Below, piece after piece: positions 6,194 through 14,840 of a DNA stretch of 64,000 nucleotides. The position numbers were made by a program, and so were the translations under genes. The DNA is from Streptomyces cyaneus (lineage in GTDB: Bacteria; Actinomycetota; Actinomycetes; Streptomycetales; Streptomycetaceae), in the NCBI RefSeq assembly GCF_004028635.1, contig NZ_RQJW01000015.1, positions 186,001 through 250,000 of the forward strand, given 5' to 3'. Every line of letters starts with the position of its first letter. Position 1 is the stretch's first letter. The notes beneath the pieces are model-generated. The model ran no database searches, was not told the origin of the DNA, and saw only the letters and a list, made by a program, of their open reading frames with translations.

Positions 6194-8668
6194 ATGGCTG
6201 TCCGGACGGAGGCGTGGCGCGTGGAGATGGCCGGCAAGCAGGACGCCCCCACTGCCGTTGCCGTGGTGGACCCGGACGGCATGGTGAGCGGCTGGAGCGA
6301 GGGGTGCCGGTTGCTGCTGGGCTGGACGGCGGAGGACACCGTCGGCCGCCCCGTGACCGACCTGCTGGTCGATCCCCCGCCACCCGGCTTCCCCGAGGGC
6401 TACGGCGTCGGCCCCGACCCGACGGGGTTCATCCCCCTGCGCCACCGGGACGGTTCCACGGTGGACGCCGTGGTGGCGGCTCACCCGCTGCTCGGCCCCG
6501 ACGGGCGGGCACTGGGCCACGCGGTGACCGTCCAGCGCTGGGGAAGCCGCCCGGTGATCGCCGACCGGGCCTTCGAGCAATGCCCCTTCGCTCTGGGCGT
6601 CTACGACCCTGAGCTGCGGTTCCTGTGGATCAACGCTTCCTCGGGACGGGTGATAGCGCACTCCGAGGAGCAAGTGCTCGGTAAAAAGTACCGCGAGCTG
6701 TTTCCCGAATTCGACCGCGAGATGTTTCCCGAAAGGGACGACAAGCCCTACACCGACCAGCTCTCCGAAGTGGCGAGGACGGGCAAGCCCGCGCGTCTCA
6801 TCACCGTCTTCCGCCCGCTCGGCAGCAACTACGCCAACGCCTGGGCCACCAGCATCTGGCCCGTCCGAGATGCCGAGGGCAGGGTCCGCGCGGTCGCCAA
6901 CTGGGGATTCGACATGAGCGCCGAGTACTGGGCCCGGCAACGCCTGCTCATCCTCAACCAGGCCAGCGGCGGCATCGGCCGGACGCTCGACGTGATCGGC
7001 ACCGCCCAGGAACTGGCCAGGACCCCGGTGCCGGGATTCGCCGACGTCGTCAGCGTGGATCTCTTCGACGAGGTCCTGCGCGGCGAGGAACCGCCCTCCG
7101 CGCCAGCCTTCACCTCCGGCGAGCCCATCACGCTCAGCCGTGCCGCCCAGCACAGCGCGAGGGAGGACACCGACCCGGCTCCCGGGCCCACAATGCCGGT
7201 CAGCCACGCTCCCGATTCAGTCGCCGCCCGCTGCATGGCCACCGGCAGGTCCACGGTCGAGCTCGCCGCTGATCCCGGCGAGGGCGGCGAATGGGCCTTC
7301 GGGCCCGGGCTCGCCGCCGACCCGGCCCACTGGCCACCGGGCAACCCGTTGATCGACGGGTCCATCGCCGCGGACGGGCTGACCGGCCGGATCACCGTCC
7401 CGCTCCGGGCGCGCGGCGCGCTGCTCGGCGTCGTCGCCTTCTCCCGCCGCGACCGGCCCGAGGCCTTCACCGCCGACGACCTGATCCTCGCCGAAGAGCT
7501 GACCGCCAAGGCAGCCGTCGCCATCGACAACGCCCGCCGGTACTCGCGCGAGCGCACGACCGCGCTGACCCTGCAACGCAGCCTGCTGCCGCAGGGGCCG
7601 CCGAACCAGGAGGCGGTCGAGGTGGCATCCCGCTACCTGCCCGGCGGGACCGGCGCGGAAGTGGGCGGTGACTGGTTCGACGTCGTTCCGCTGTCCGGCG
7701 CCCGGGTCGCCCTGGTCGTAGGCGATGTCGTCGGCCACGGCCTGCACGCCTCGGCCAGCATGGGCCGGCTGCGCACGGCGGTCCGCACCCTCGCCGACGT
7801 CGACCTGCCACCGGACGAGCTGCTGACCCACCTGGACGACCTGGTCCTCCACCTCGCCAGCGACCTCCAGCCCGCCGGCCAATTCCAGCCGACCGGCGAG
7901 TCCGGGGCCACCTGCCTCTACACCGTCTACGATCCGGTCTCGCGGCGCTTCACACTGGCGAGCGCCGGCCATCCACTGCCGCTGATCATCTCCCCGGACG
8001 GCGTCAGGACACCGGTATCCGCACAGCCGGGACCGCCGCTCGGCATCGGTGGGCTGCCTTTCGAGGCCACCGAGCTCGAGCTGCCCGAGGGCAGCCTGCT
8101 CGCCCTCTACACCGACGGACTGGTGCAAAGCCGCGAACGCGACGTCGACCAGGGGATCGCCGAACTGCAGCGGGTCCTGAACCACTCGGCCACCTCACTG
8201 GAGGCCCTGTGCGACACGGTGGTGGACGCCATGCTCCCCGAACGCCACACCGACGACGACGCCGCCCTGCTGCTCGCTCGCACTCACACGCTGGATCCCC
8301 ACCACGTCGCCGACTGGGACGTCGAGCCCGACCCCGCGCAGGTGCCGCGCGCCAGGAAGTTCGCCGTCGACCAGGTGGACGCCTGGGGCCTGGAGGAGGC
8401 GTCATTCGTCACCGAACTGGTCGTCAGCGAGCTGGTCACCAACGCCATCAGGTACGGCGAGCCGCCGATCAGGCTGCGGCTGATTCGCGATACCTCCCTG
8501 ATCTGCGAGGTCTCCGACACAAGCAACACCGCTCCGCACCTACGCCGGGCCCGCGCCTTCGACGAGGGCGGCCGGGGCCTGTTGCTCGTCGCCCAGCTCA
8601 CCGAGGGGTGGGGCACCCGGCACACCACCAGCGGCAAGACGATCTGGTGCGCGCAGGCGCTCCCCTAG
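6194..8668 (+). CDS. Multi-domain PP2C serine phosphatase with anti-sigma kinase domain
   Basis: 824 residues. Domain order: PAS (about 15-110, ending before RWGSRPV), second PAS (about 120-240, LWINASSGRVIAHSEEQVLG), GAF (about 250-445, ending AAVAIDNARRYSRERT), SpoIIE/PP2C phosphatase (about 455-675, GGDWFDVVPL, VGDVVGHG, LYTDGLVQSR), then a GHKL ATPase (about 700-824, FVTELVVSELVTNAIRYG, GRGLLLV). This RsbU-RsbW-like architecture is common in Streptomyces and links a sensed signal to partner-switching control of sigma factors. A GTG at 6221 with GGAGG upstream is an alternative start. It stands alone and faces away from the DUF2332 gene. Confidence 0.88.
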   Translation: MAVRTEAWRVEMAGKQDAPTAVAVVDPDGMVSGWSEGCRLLLGWTAEDTVGRPVTDLLVDPPPPGFPEGYGVGPDPTGFIPLRHRDGSTVDAVVAAHPLLGPDGRALGHAVTVQRWGSRPVIADRAFEQCPFALGVYDPELRFLWINASSGRVIAHSEEQVLGKKYRELFPEFDREMFPERDDKPYTDQLSEVARTGKPARLITVFRPLGSNYANAWATSIWPVRDAEGRVRAVANWGFDMSAEYWARQRLLILNQASGGIGRTLDVIGTAQELARTPVPGFADVVSVDLFDEVLRGEEPPSAPAFTSGEPITLSRAAQHSAREDTDPAPGPTMPVSHAPDSVAARCMATGRSTVELAADPGEGGEWAFGPGLAADPAHWPPGNPLIDGSIAADGLTGRITVPLRARGALLGVVAFSRRDRPEAFTADDLILAEELTAKAAVAIDNARRYSRERTTALTLQRSLLPQGPPNQEAVEVASRYLPGGTGAEVGGDWFDVVPLSGARVALVVGDVVGHGLHASASMGRLRTAVRTLADVDLPPDELLTHLDDLVLHLASDLQPAGQFQPTGESGATCLYTVYDPVSRRFTLASAGHPLPLIISPDGVRTPVSAQPGPPLGIGGLPFEATELELPEGSLLALYTDGLVQSRERDVDQGIAELQRVLNHSATSLEALCDTVVDAMLPERHTDDDAALLLARTHTLDPHHVADWDVEPDPAQVPRARKFAVDQVDAWGLEEASFVTELVVSELVTNAIRYGEPPIRLRLIRDTSLICEVSDTSNTAPHLRRARAFDEGGRGLLLVAQLTEGWGTRHTTSGKTIWCAQALP

Positions 8669-8711
8669 GGCCGGCCGTTCGGTCCTGCCGGCGTCGCGGG
8701 CCCTGGCAGGC

Positions 8712-8732
8712 GCTCCCCCAGGTTCTGGGAGC
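8712..8732. terminator. Hairpin between convergent genes
   Basis: GCTCCC (8712-8717) pairs with GGGAGC (8727-8732) around a 9-base loop, in the gap between the phosphatase gene and the oppositely oriented esterase gene. There is no T-run, as is usual in Streptomyces. Confidence 0.4.
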
Positions 8733-8826
8733 AGACGGTGGTGGGCCACCCGAGATCGTTCGTGTGGCCCGCCACCGTTGTACGGATCGGTTCTCCGGCC
8801 TTCGCAGCGTGGGTTGGTCGATGCCG

Positions 8827-10395
8827 TCACCAGCCTGTCGGCAGACCGCCGATGAACGAGGTGAGCCGGTCGGCGATGAGTCGGTCGTCATGGGCCGAGT
8901 AGTGCCAGTCGCAGCCGAGGAAGTCCAGGCCCGAGTCGTCGAGGAACCAGTAGCGGACCCCGCTGTCGCCGGCGTCGTTGCGGGCCTTGACCACCTGCTG
9001 GACATGGCCGGCGTACTGGCCGGCGCCGACTGCCACGATGGTCGTCCCGGCCCCGTAGCGCGTGCGCAGCTTCTGGAGGAAGTCGCCGTAGGCACTGCGG
9101 TAGCCGGCCGCGAGGCTGTCGGGCGTCCACGGTTCACCGGGGTTGATGGCGGTCGAGAAGTCGTTGGTGCCGAGGTTGACCACCACGAGCTGGGGGCGCC
9201 AAGTGCCCGGGTTCTGCCAGACGTCGCCGGACACGTTCAGCAGGGCACGGTCGTAGAAGGTCCGGTACGTCACGTCCGGCCGGCCTCCGTTGTAGTTGCG
9301 CACCATGCCAAGGCCCGAGTAGCCGTTGATCTGGTAGTCGGCGTTCAGTTGCCGGGCGGTGAGGGCGCCGTAGCTCACATCGGAGTTGGTGTTCCGCTTG
9401 ACCTGGTCCCAGGTGCAGGTGCGGGATGTCGAGAGGTTGCCGTAGCCCACCGTGAGGGAGTCACCGATGAACTCGATCTGACGGCTGCGGGCGGCCGGTT
9501 TGCTCAGTACGGCACCGCCGGGCGCGGCGACGAAGCCTCCGAATGTGCTGGTGTCCCCCGGGGTGTCGTTGCGCTTGACGAGCCGGACAGTGTGCGTGCG
9601 GTCCTGCAGGCCGTTGATCCAGTGGGTGGTGTTGCCGGGCGTCACGAGCGTGGCGACGGTGGCTCCGTCGATCTGGACGTCGTAGTCGGCGGCTGAGTCG
9701 TTGAGCACGATTCCCACGCCGGTGCCCCTGACGGTGCCCTCGAAGTACACGCCGGGCCAGCTGTACTGCACCGTGTTTCCGGCGTCCTTGACCCGCCCCG
9801 CGGTGTGCACCTGCGCCAGCGCTCCCGACGCGCGGACCAGTTGCCACTGCTGGTTGGCCCCGCCCCAGTCGGTGAACTGCACGACCTTGGCACCGTCCGC
9901 GGTCGAGGCGTTCTGGACCTCGACGGCCTTGCCGCTGCTACGGCTGATCAACCGGACATAACCGCCCGACGAGTCCGCCAGCCGGAACTGCTGGTTGGCG
10001 CTGTTGGCATCACCCCACTGCACGATGTCCGCGTGGTCGGCCGTGGAGTAATTGAGGACGTCCAGGACCTTGCCGGAGTGCTGCGCCTTCAGCCGGTAGT
10101 AGCCGCCGCCCGAGTCGACGAACTGGAAACGCTGGTTGGCCCCGTCATGACGGGCCCACTGCGACAGGACCGCCCCGTCGGCAGCGCTCCCTCCCGACAC
10201 GTCGAGCGCCTTGCCGCTGCCACGGTTGACCAGCACGTACGACGCGCTCGTATCCACGGTGGCCGCCTGCGCCGTCCCAGCGGCACCAAGTCCGGTCAGG
10301 AGCGCCGCCATCAAGGCGGTCACCGCGGCGAGCACTCCCGTACGTCTCCCGCGTCCCCACCATGGGACCCTGCATGCCCTGAGCATGCCCTTCAT
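8827..10395 (-). CDS. Secreted CE2-type acetyl esterase with ricin-type lectin domain
   Basis: 522 residues from the ATG at 10395, which has GGAGAGACAG just upstream; the open frame runs further but the signal peptide begins here. Order: signal peptide (about 1-45, ending AGTAQA), a ricin B-type lectin domain (about 48-190; repeats GANQRFQF, SANQQFRL, GANQQWQL), a beta-sandwich typical of CE2 N-termini (about 195-305), then an SGNH hydrolase (about 312-520) with IEFIGDSLTVGYG, NLGTNDFS and a late DWHYSAHD holding the catalytic His. CE2 enzymes remove acetyl groups from xylan or glucomannan. Inverted repeats about 400 bases upstream may control it. Confidence 0.85.
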   Translation of the reverse strand: MKGMLRACRVPWWGRGRRTGVLAAVTALMAALLTGLGAAGTAQAATVDTSASYVLVNRGSGKALDVSGGSAADGAVLSQWARHDGANQRFQFVDSGGGYYRLKAQHSGKVLDVLNYSTADHADIVQWGDANSANQQFRLADSSGGYVRLISRSSGKAVEVQNASTADGAKVVQFTDWGGANQQWQLVRASGALAQVHTAGRVKDAGNTVQYSWPGVYFEGTVRGTGVGIVLNDSAADYDVQIDGATVATLVTPGNTTHWINGLQDRTHTVRLVKRNDTPGDTSTFGGFVAAPGGAVLSKPAARSRQIEFIGDSLTVGYGNLSTSRTCTWDQVKRNTNSDVSYGALTARQLNADYQINGYSGLGMVRNYNGGRPDVTYRTFYDRALLNVSGDVWQNPGTWRPQLVVVNLGTNDFSTAINPGEPWTPDSLAAGYRSAYGDFLQKLRTRYGAGTTIVAVGAGQYAGHVQQVVKARNDAGDSGVRYWFLDDSGLDFLGCDWHYSAHDDRLIADRLTSFIGGLPTGW

Positions 10396-10399
10396 CTGT

Positions 10400-10700
10400 C
10401 TCTCCTTTACCGGGTGCGGCCGCCCGTCCGCCGGGGCGTACCCCCGAGGCAGGGCCAGCCGCGCTGAAGTGGGAACCGGTGTTGTCGGCGGTGAGCTCGT
10501 AGCCGTGCAGGTCGGCGTCGCCGTCGACGGTGTCGGAGACGGCGAACGTGGAACGGACCTGGTTGTAGTCGCTGCCCTTCGGCCGCTCGATGTTGGCGAC
10601 CGCCACATGCGCGACGGCCCCCTTGGTGTCGGTGAACTGCGTCCCGTTGGTCACGGTGACCGGGGGCGGCCTGGACTGGCACCCCGGCGGCCAGAAGCGC
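10400..10700 (-). other. Open frame upstream of the CE2 gene, possible remnant
   Basis: Leftwards this stretch reads TVTNGTQFTDTKGAVAHV, then ANIERPKGSDYNQV and HGYELTADNTGSHFSA before joining the ribosome site of the esterase. The composition is protein-like and the first part resembles the start of secreted GH43-type enzymes, but there is no start with a ribosome site and no complete domain. It may be a deletion remnant or a long leader. The rest of the gap to 10961 holds candidate operators and no gene. Confidence 0.25.
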
Positions 10701-10775
10701 GAAGGGCTTCCGACTGTTGGAATCTGTTCGGTTCCGCGGCAGGACAGTAGGCATGCGGCATGCCCTCGTCAATAG

Positions 10776-10788
10776 TTACCCAAGGTAA
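10776..10788. promoter_or_regulatory. Inverted repeat TTACC-N3-GGTAA, copy 1
   Basis: TTACCCAAGGTAA is a perfect 5+5 inverted repeat with a 3-base spacer in an AT-rich patch. The same structure occurs at 12559-12571. It sits two bases from an ACAT-N3-ATGT-like repeat, upstream of the leftward CE2 esterase. Confidence 0.45.
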
Positions 10789-10790
10789 AT

Positions 10791-10801
10791 ACATCCTATG
10801 A
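10791..10801. promoter_or_regulatory. Candidate operator ACAT-N3-ATGT, copy A
   Basis: ACATCCTATGA matches the ACAT-N3-ATGT half sites at seven of eight positions. It is one of four copies within 4 kb flanking the esterase, GntR and fucosidase genes. Confidence 0.45.
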
Positions 10802-10897
10802 CGAGCGCCAGGCCACCAGGGAGCAATCCTCAACTCCCGCCAATTTATGGGATTCGCGTTCCGTCTATGGACAGCATCCTCTTCCGTACCCACTAAT

Positions 10898-10908
10898 ACA
10901 TCCCATGT
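10898..10908. promoter_or_regulatory. Candidate operator ACAT-N3-ATGT, copy B
   Basis: ACATCCCATGT, a perfect 4+4 inverted repeat, between the divergent CE2 and CE3 esterase genes. It is preceded by GTACCCACTAAT, a weak echo of the TTACC-N3-GGTAA element. Confidence 0.5.
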
Positions 10909-10961
10909 TCTTGGATCGTGCGGCGACATGCGGTTCACCTCCGGGGTGCCTTCCCCTGTGA

Positions 10962-11150
10962 GTGTGGGTCTGTACTACTCACCGCCGAGCTGGCGCCGCG
11001 CTCCTCCTCGCGGTGATCACGGGGCTGGTCTGCACACGCCTCGATCTCTTCACCAGTGCCGCACCCGCCGTCAACTGGACGCTGGTCGCGCTCACTCCGG
11101 TCGTCTTCGCGACCGGCGTGGCCCTTGCCACGTTGACGGCCGGCTGCTGA
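10962..11150 (+). CDS. Possible small two-helix membrane protein or remnant
   Basis: A 62-codon frame beginning GTG reads ALLLAVITGLVCTRLDLF and then VNWTLVALTPVVFATGVALA, two convincing membrane helices. It ends 55 bases before the CE3 gene. The start has no good ribosome site, so it may be the end of a decayed transporter rather than a gene. Family not recognised. Confidence 0.3.
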   Translation: MWVCTTHRRAGAALLLAVITGLVCTRLDLFTSAAPAVNWTLVALTPVVFATGVALATLTAGC

Positions 11151-11205
11151 CACGAACGGCGATCAGCTCCGCATTCAGCACTCACTCACCGAAGAGGACG
11201 CCTGC

Positions 11206-12312
11206 ATGAGAAGGTCCTGGATTCTCCCCCTGGTCACGCTTGCCACTGCCGTGCTCGGGGTGACGGTGGCAGGTGTGACCCCTGCCTCCGCCGCCTCCAA
11301 CACGCCCTTGCGGGTTATGCCGTTGGGCGACTCGATAACCTGGGGTGTGGGAAGCAGTACGGGCAACGGCTACCGGGGTCCGTTGTGGAACCAGCTTGCG
11401 GCGGACGGTCATCCGCTGGACTTCGTCGGCACGTTGCGGGGCGGTTCGATGTCCGACCCCGACAACGAAGGCCACTCCGGATACAAAATCCACCAGATCG
11501 CCGCACTCGCCGACGCTCCGCTGACCCGCTACCGGCCCAACGTCGTGACCCTGATGGTCGGCACCAACGACCTCAACGAGAGCTACCAGGTCTCCACCGC
11601 CACCGCCCGGCTGAAGTCGCTGGTCAACCAGATCACCGTCGACGTCCCCGACGCGACCGTCCTCGTGGCCTCCCTGGTCGTGTCCACCAGCGGCTCGGAG
11701 GAGCAGTACCGGGCCGCGTACAACCGGGCCATCCCCCAAATCGTGAGCGAGGCACAGGCCGCGGGCAAGCACGTCGCGTACGTGGACATGAGCAGCCTGA
11801 CCACGGCCGACCTGGCCGACACCCTGCATCCCAACGACGCGGGCTACCAGAAGATGGCCGACGCCTTCCACCGCGGCGTCCGGTCCGTGGACAGCGCCGG
11901 GTGGCTGAGGAACCCCGCCCCCGCCGCCGCACGCGTGCGGTCCGACCTGGGCGGCAAGTGCCTGGACGTCAATGGCGCCGGCACCGCCGACGGGACCGCC
12001 GTTCAGATCTGGAGCTGCGGCGACAGCGCCAACCAGCTCTGGTCCGCCTACACCGACGGCACCCTGCGCTCCATGGGCAAGTGCCTCGACGCCGCGGGAG
12101 GGGGCACCGCCAACGGCACCAAGGTGCAGATCTGGGCCTGCAACGGCGGCGCCAACCAAGTCTGGCAGCCCTACAACGGCGGCTACCGCAACCCCGCCTC
12201 CGGCCGCTGCCTCGACATTCCGGGCTTCTCCACGACCGACGGCACGCAGCTCCACCTGTGGGACTGCCAGGGCAGCTCCAACCAGAAGTGGACCACTCTG
12301 ACCGCCGGATGA
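11206..12312 (+). CDS. Secreted CE3-type SGNH esterase with ricin-type lectin domain
   Basis: 368 residues. Signal peptide about 1-30 (ending TPASAA). SGNH hydrolase about 34-230: LRVMPLGDSITWG with the nucleophile Ser, MVGTNDLNE, and a late DTLHPNDAGYQKMAD with the Asp/His pair; this layout is that of CE3 acetyl xylan esterases. The C-terminal 130 residues are a CBM13/ricin lectin with three QxW-type repeats (SANQLWS, GANQVWQ, SSNQKWT) and paired cysteines. It would deacetylate plant cell-wall polysaccharide outside the cell. It is transcribed away from the CE2 gene and followed by a strong hairpin. Confidence 0.87.
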   Translation: MRRSWILPLVTLATAVLGVTVAGVTPASAASNTPLRVMPLGDSITWGVGSSTGNGYRGPLWNQLAADGHPLDFVGTLRGGSMSDPDNEGHSGYKIHQIAALADAPLTRYRPNVVTLMVGTNDLNESYQVSTATARLKSLVNQITVDVPDATVLVASLVVSTSGSEEQYRAAYNRAIPQIVSEAQAAGKHVAYVDMSSLTTADLADTLHPNDAGYQKMADAFHRGVRSVDSAGWLRNPAPAAARVRSDLGGKCLDVNGAGTADGTAVQIWSCGDSANQLWSAYTDGTLRSMGKCLDAAGGGTANGTKVQIWACNGGANQVWQPYNGGYRNPASGRCLDIPGFSTTDGTQLHLWDCQGSSNQKWTTLTAG

Positions 12313-12321
12313 CCCACGCTC

Positions 12322-12358
12322 CCCGGTACCCGACCCCTTTCCGGGCTCGGGTACCGGG
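12322..12358 (+). terminator. Strong hairpin after the CE3 gene
   Basis: CCCGGTACCCGA (12322-12333) pairs perfectly with TCGGGTACCGGG (12347-12358) around a 13-base loop, starting nine bases after the stop codon. Confidence 0.75.
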
Positions 12359-12397
12359 AGAACATCGGTGGCAGACGCCGCTGGCTGCGGCGCCCGC

Positions 12398-12537
12398 CCT
12401 GAGGCTGTGGACGTGATCGTTGGCATACATGGGGACACCGTCCGAGGCCAGGTACCAGCCCGGCTTGCCCCGCTGTCGCGGATGACTCGGCCATTGACGA
12501 CCACGTTCCCGAAGGTGACGTCCTTGATCCTCGCCAT
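12398..12537 (-). pseudogene. C-terminal remnant of a secreted beta-helix-like protein
   Basis: One frame from an ATG at 12537 reads ARIKDVTFGNVVVNGRVIR then DSG; after a C-run at 12468-12471 (plus strand) the neighbouring frame continues KPGWYLASDGVPMYANDHV and HSL. Changing the length of that run by one or two bases gives one continuous reading. The xVTFxNVxVNGxxI pattern is typical of the last rungs of beta-helix glycosidases such as GH28-like proteins. The exact family is a guess; the rest of the gene is gone. Confidence 0.35.
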
Positions 12538-12558
12538 CGATTCACGTCGATGTTTCCA

Positions 12559-12571
12559 TTACCGCAGGTAA
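12559..12571. promoter_or_regulatory. Inverted repeat TTACC-N3-GGTAA, copy 2
   Basis: TTACCGCAGGTAA has the same perfect 5+5 inverted repeat as the copy at 10776-10788. It lies just upstream of the leftward beta-helix remnant. Confidence 0.45.
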
Positions 12572-12590
12572 AGGTACCCAAGCTACATAT

Positions 12591-12601
12591 TCATCCCATG
12601 T
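12591..12601. promoter_or_regulatory. Candidate operator ACAT-N3-ATGT, copy C
   Basis: TCATCCCATGT keeps seven of eight half-site positions and the same CCC spacer as copy B. It lies 20 bases from the second TTACC-N3-GGTAA repeat, downstream of the GntR gene. Confidence 0.45.
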
Positions 12602-12643
12602 ACCGCCGAATTGCAGGGCACTGTGGCGGGCAGCGCCCGCCCG

Positions 12644-13366
12644 TCACTTCCGCGCTGTCGTCTCGAAGGAGAGGGGTTCGCCGGAGCGGAGGTGTCCCCT
12701 CAGCCACTGCTCGGTGTTGCTCACGTGCAGCAGTGCGGCGGCCTGGCTGAGGGCGGCGTCACGGGTGGACAGCGCGTTGAAGATCGCCTCGTGCTCGGCG
12801 AGAGTGCGGCCCGCGGCCTTGTCGTCGACCAGACCGCGCCAGATGCGGGCGCGCAGGGTGCGGCCGGAGATCCCTTCCAGGAGGGTGAGGAGGCTCTCGT
12901 TGCCCGTGGCCGAGACGACGGCGCGGTGGAAGGCGGCGTCGTGGGCGTTGAGCTGTTCGACGTCGTCGCGGGCCTCGCGCATGGCGTCCAAGTGACGCTT
13001 CACCTCGGCCAGTTGGGCGTCGGAGATCCGGGTCGCGGCCAGCGCCGTGGCGACCGGTTCCAGGAGCCGCCGTACCTCCATGAGGTCCTGCAGGGCGACC
13101 GAGTCGCCCTGCAGCAGTTCCACCGCGCCGCCGAGCCCCTCCAGCAGCAGGCTCGGCTGGAGGCTGGTCACGTACGTGCCGTCGCCCCGCCGAACCTCCA
13201 GGACCCGCGCAACGGCCAGCGCCTTGACCGCTTCCCGGGCGAGGTTGCGGGACAGTCCCAGCTGAGCGGCCAGGTCCGGCTCCGGTGGGAGCTTCGACCC
13301 CGGCGGCAGGGCACCGGTCCGGATCAGCTCACGCATCTGCTCGATGGCCTTGTCCGTCAGAGACAC
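12644..13366 (-). CDS. GntR-family regulator, FadR/FCD subfamily
   Basis: 240 residues from GTG 13366, preceded by GGAGGGG. N-terminal winged helix-turn-helix (about 5-72: LPPEPDLAAQLGLSRNLARE, GDGTYVTS), then an all-helical FCD ligand domain (about 90-220) with the metal-site pattern DAAFHRAV and a late AEHEAIFNAL. FCD regulators typically respond to sugar acids or related acids, which fits its neighbours, the decayed fuconate dehydratase and aldo/keto reductase genes (10-base overlap with the latter). The ACAT-N3-ATGT repeats nearby are plausible targets. The gene itself looks intact. Confidence 0.87.
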   Translation of the reverse strand: MSLTDKAIEQMRELIRTGALPPGSKLPPEPDLAAQLGLSRNLAREAVKALAVARVLEVRRGDGTYVTSLQPSLLLEGLGGAVELLQGDSVALQDLMEVRRLLEPVATALAATRISDAQLAEVKRHLDAMREARDDVEQLNAHDAAFHRAVVSATGNESLLTLLEGISGRTLRARIWRGLVDDKAAGRTLAEHEAIFNALSTRDAALSQAAALLHVSNTEQWLRGHLRSGEPLSFETTARK

Positions 13367-13977
13367 CGCTCACCCCTCCCCCCACCGTGCCCCGCGAGCA
13401 CGTCCGACCTGATCAGCCCCTGAGCGCGGAGATCGTCCCAGAGACCGTCCGGGACTCGCTGCTCATGGAGTTCCACGTTTCGTCCGACCTGTTCCGGAGT
13501 CCGCATGCCGAGGGTGACGTTGATGATACTGGGATGCGTGTACGGGAAGGCGATCGCGGCGGCAGGCAGAGCGGTCCCGTGCGCCGCACAGACCTCGGCG
13601 ATCGCCCGGGCCCGGCCGACCAGAGCCGGCTGGGCGTCCCGGTGGTCGTACTTCATTCCCTCGGTGGGTCGGTCACGGGAGAGCAGTCCCGAGTCGAAGA
13701 CACTCACCGCCACCACGCTCTTGTCCAGGTCCCGCGCGGCGGGCAGGACATCGTCCAGCGCCGACTGGTCCAGGAGCGTGTGACGCCCGGCCAGCATCAC
13801 CACGTCGGCGGCGGTCTCGCGCAGGAAGCGGGCGAGCATCGCCGACTGGTTCATGCCGGCGCCGATCACGCCCTGGTCCCGCAACGCCGCGAGCGTGGGC
13901 ATGGCCTCCTCGGCCGCCTGCCGCCGGTGATCGTCCGGATCGTGCAGGTAGACGATGTCCAGCCGGTCCAAGCGCCC
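13357..13977 (-). pseudogene. Aldo/keto reductase, N-terminally truncated
   Basis: About 206 residues of the C-terminal part of an aldo/keto reductase of the L-fucose/D-threo-aldose dehydrogenase type: RLDRLDIVYLHDPDDH, then VIGAGMNQSAMLARFL, DSGLLSRDRP and a closing helix region. The N-terminal third, including the catalytic Tyr/Lys region, is missing; the fragment begins immediately after the stop of the fucD remnant, so a deletion fused the two. In intact fucose pathways such an enzyme oxidises the free sugar to its lactone. Confidence 0.7.
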
Positions 13978-14696
13978 TACTTCGCGGCGAGCAGCAGGAT
14001 CGCGATGTTCTCGTGGACGCCGCCGACCCGCGCGGAGTCGATCTGCACGATGTCCACCGGGATGCGGATGCCGTCGCCGACCGCCTCGCGGGCGGGACGC
14101 ATGCGCCGTACGTCGTCCTCCAGGGAGGCGCCGACCTTCAGCTTGATCCGGGTGAAGCCCTCGGCGACGCCTCGCGGGCCAGGCGGGCCGGCTTCTCGTC
14201 GGAGTAGCCGAGCCAGCCGGGGGTGGTGGTGCAGGCGGGGTAGCCCTGGTCGAGCAGGTGGCCGATGCGCTGTTCGCGGCCGGGCTCAGCGCGGCGCGGG
14301 ATCTCAAGGGCTTCCTCGGGGGTGAGGGCGTCGACCATCTCCTTGAAGCCGTGGAAGTCGACGACCACGTGGTGGTCCACTCGGATGTTCGTGAGCCGCT
14401 CCACGGTGCGGACGGCGCAGGCGTCGTCGACCGAGAGCCCCACCACGTGCGGGGCGAGGGCCGCGATGGCGGCGGCCTGGACATCGTTGCCGGGGCCCGG
14501 TGGTGAAGGCCAGAGCGTGGCCCTCGAGTCCGTCGCCGGCGTCGGTGCGCAGGGCGACGTAGGCGGCGGAGTAGTCGGGTTCGGGGTTCATCGCGTCCGA
14601 CCCGTCCAGGTGCTCGGACATCGGGAAACGCACGTCCAGGACGTCCAGGGCGGTGATGCGGGCAGAGGACGGGGAAGCGGACAGTGCGGATGGCAT
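13978..14696 (-). pseudogene. fucD: L-fuconate dehydratase, decayed
   Basis: The start is normal (ATG 14696 with AGGAG upstream; ITALDVLDVRFPMSEHLDG, MNPEPDYSAAYV). Frame breaks follow: an extra C near 14494 interrupts ALAFTTGPGNDVQAAA, and a missing G near 14168 interrupts LAREAVAEGFTRIKLKVG. After IRIPVD the reading jumps to DIVQIDSARVGGVHENIA, so most of the barrel with its metal ligands is deleted, and the fragment ends AILLLAAK at a TAG. Intact enolase-superfamily FucD dehydrates L-fuconate. The remains show that a fucose oxidation operon once stood beside the fucosidase. Confidence 0.75.
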
Positions 14697-14829
14697 GGCC
14701 GCAACTCCTGTGAGAGCAGGGGCGATACGGCCCTTGCGGCGGGATATGGGGCGGCGGAGGGAGCGGAGGGCCCGGACGGCCGCCGTGTTCGCCCTTGACC
14801 GATCCGAATCGGCCATGCGGTCCTGGCAG

Positions 14830-14840
14830 ACATGCCATGT
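14830..14840. promoter_or_regulatory. Candidate operator ACAT-N3-ATGT, copy D
   Basis: ACATGCCATGT, a perfect 4+4 inverted repeat, in the divergent promoter between the fucD remnant and the GH29 fucosidase. The remainder of this 317-base gap shows no further gene; a TTGACC hexamer lies at 14795 without a clear -10 partner. Confidence 0.5.
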
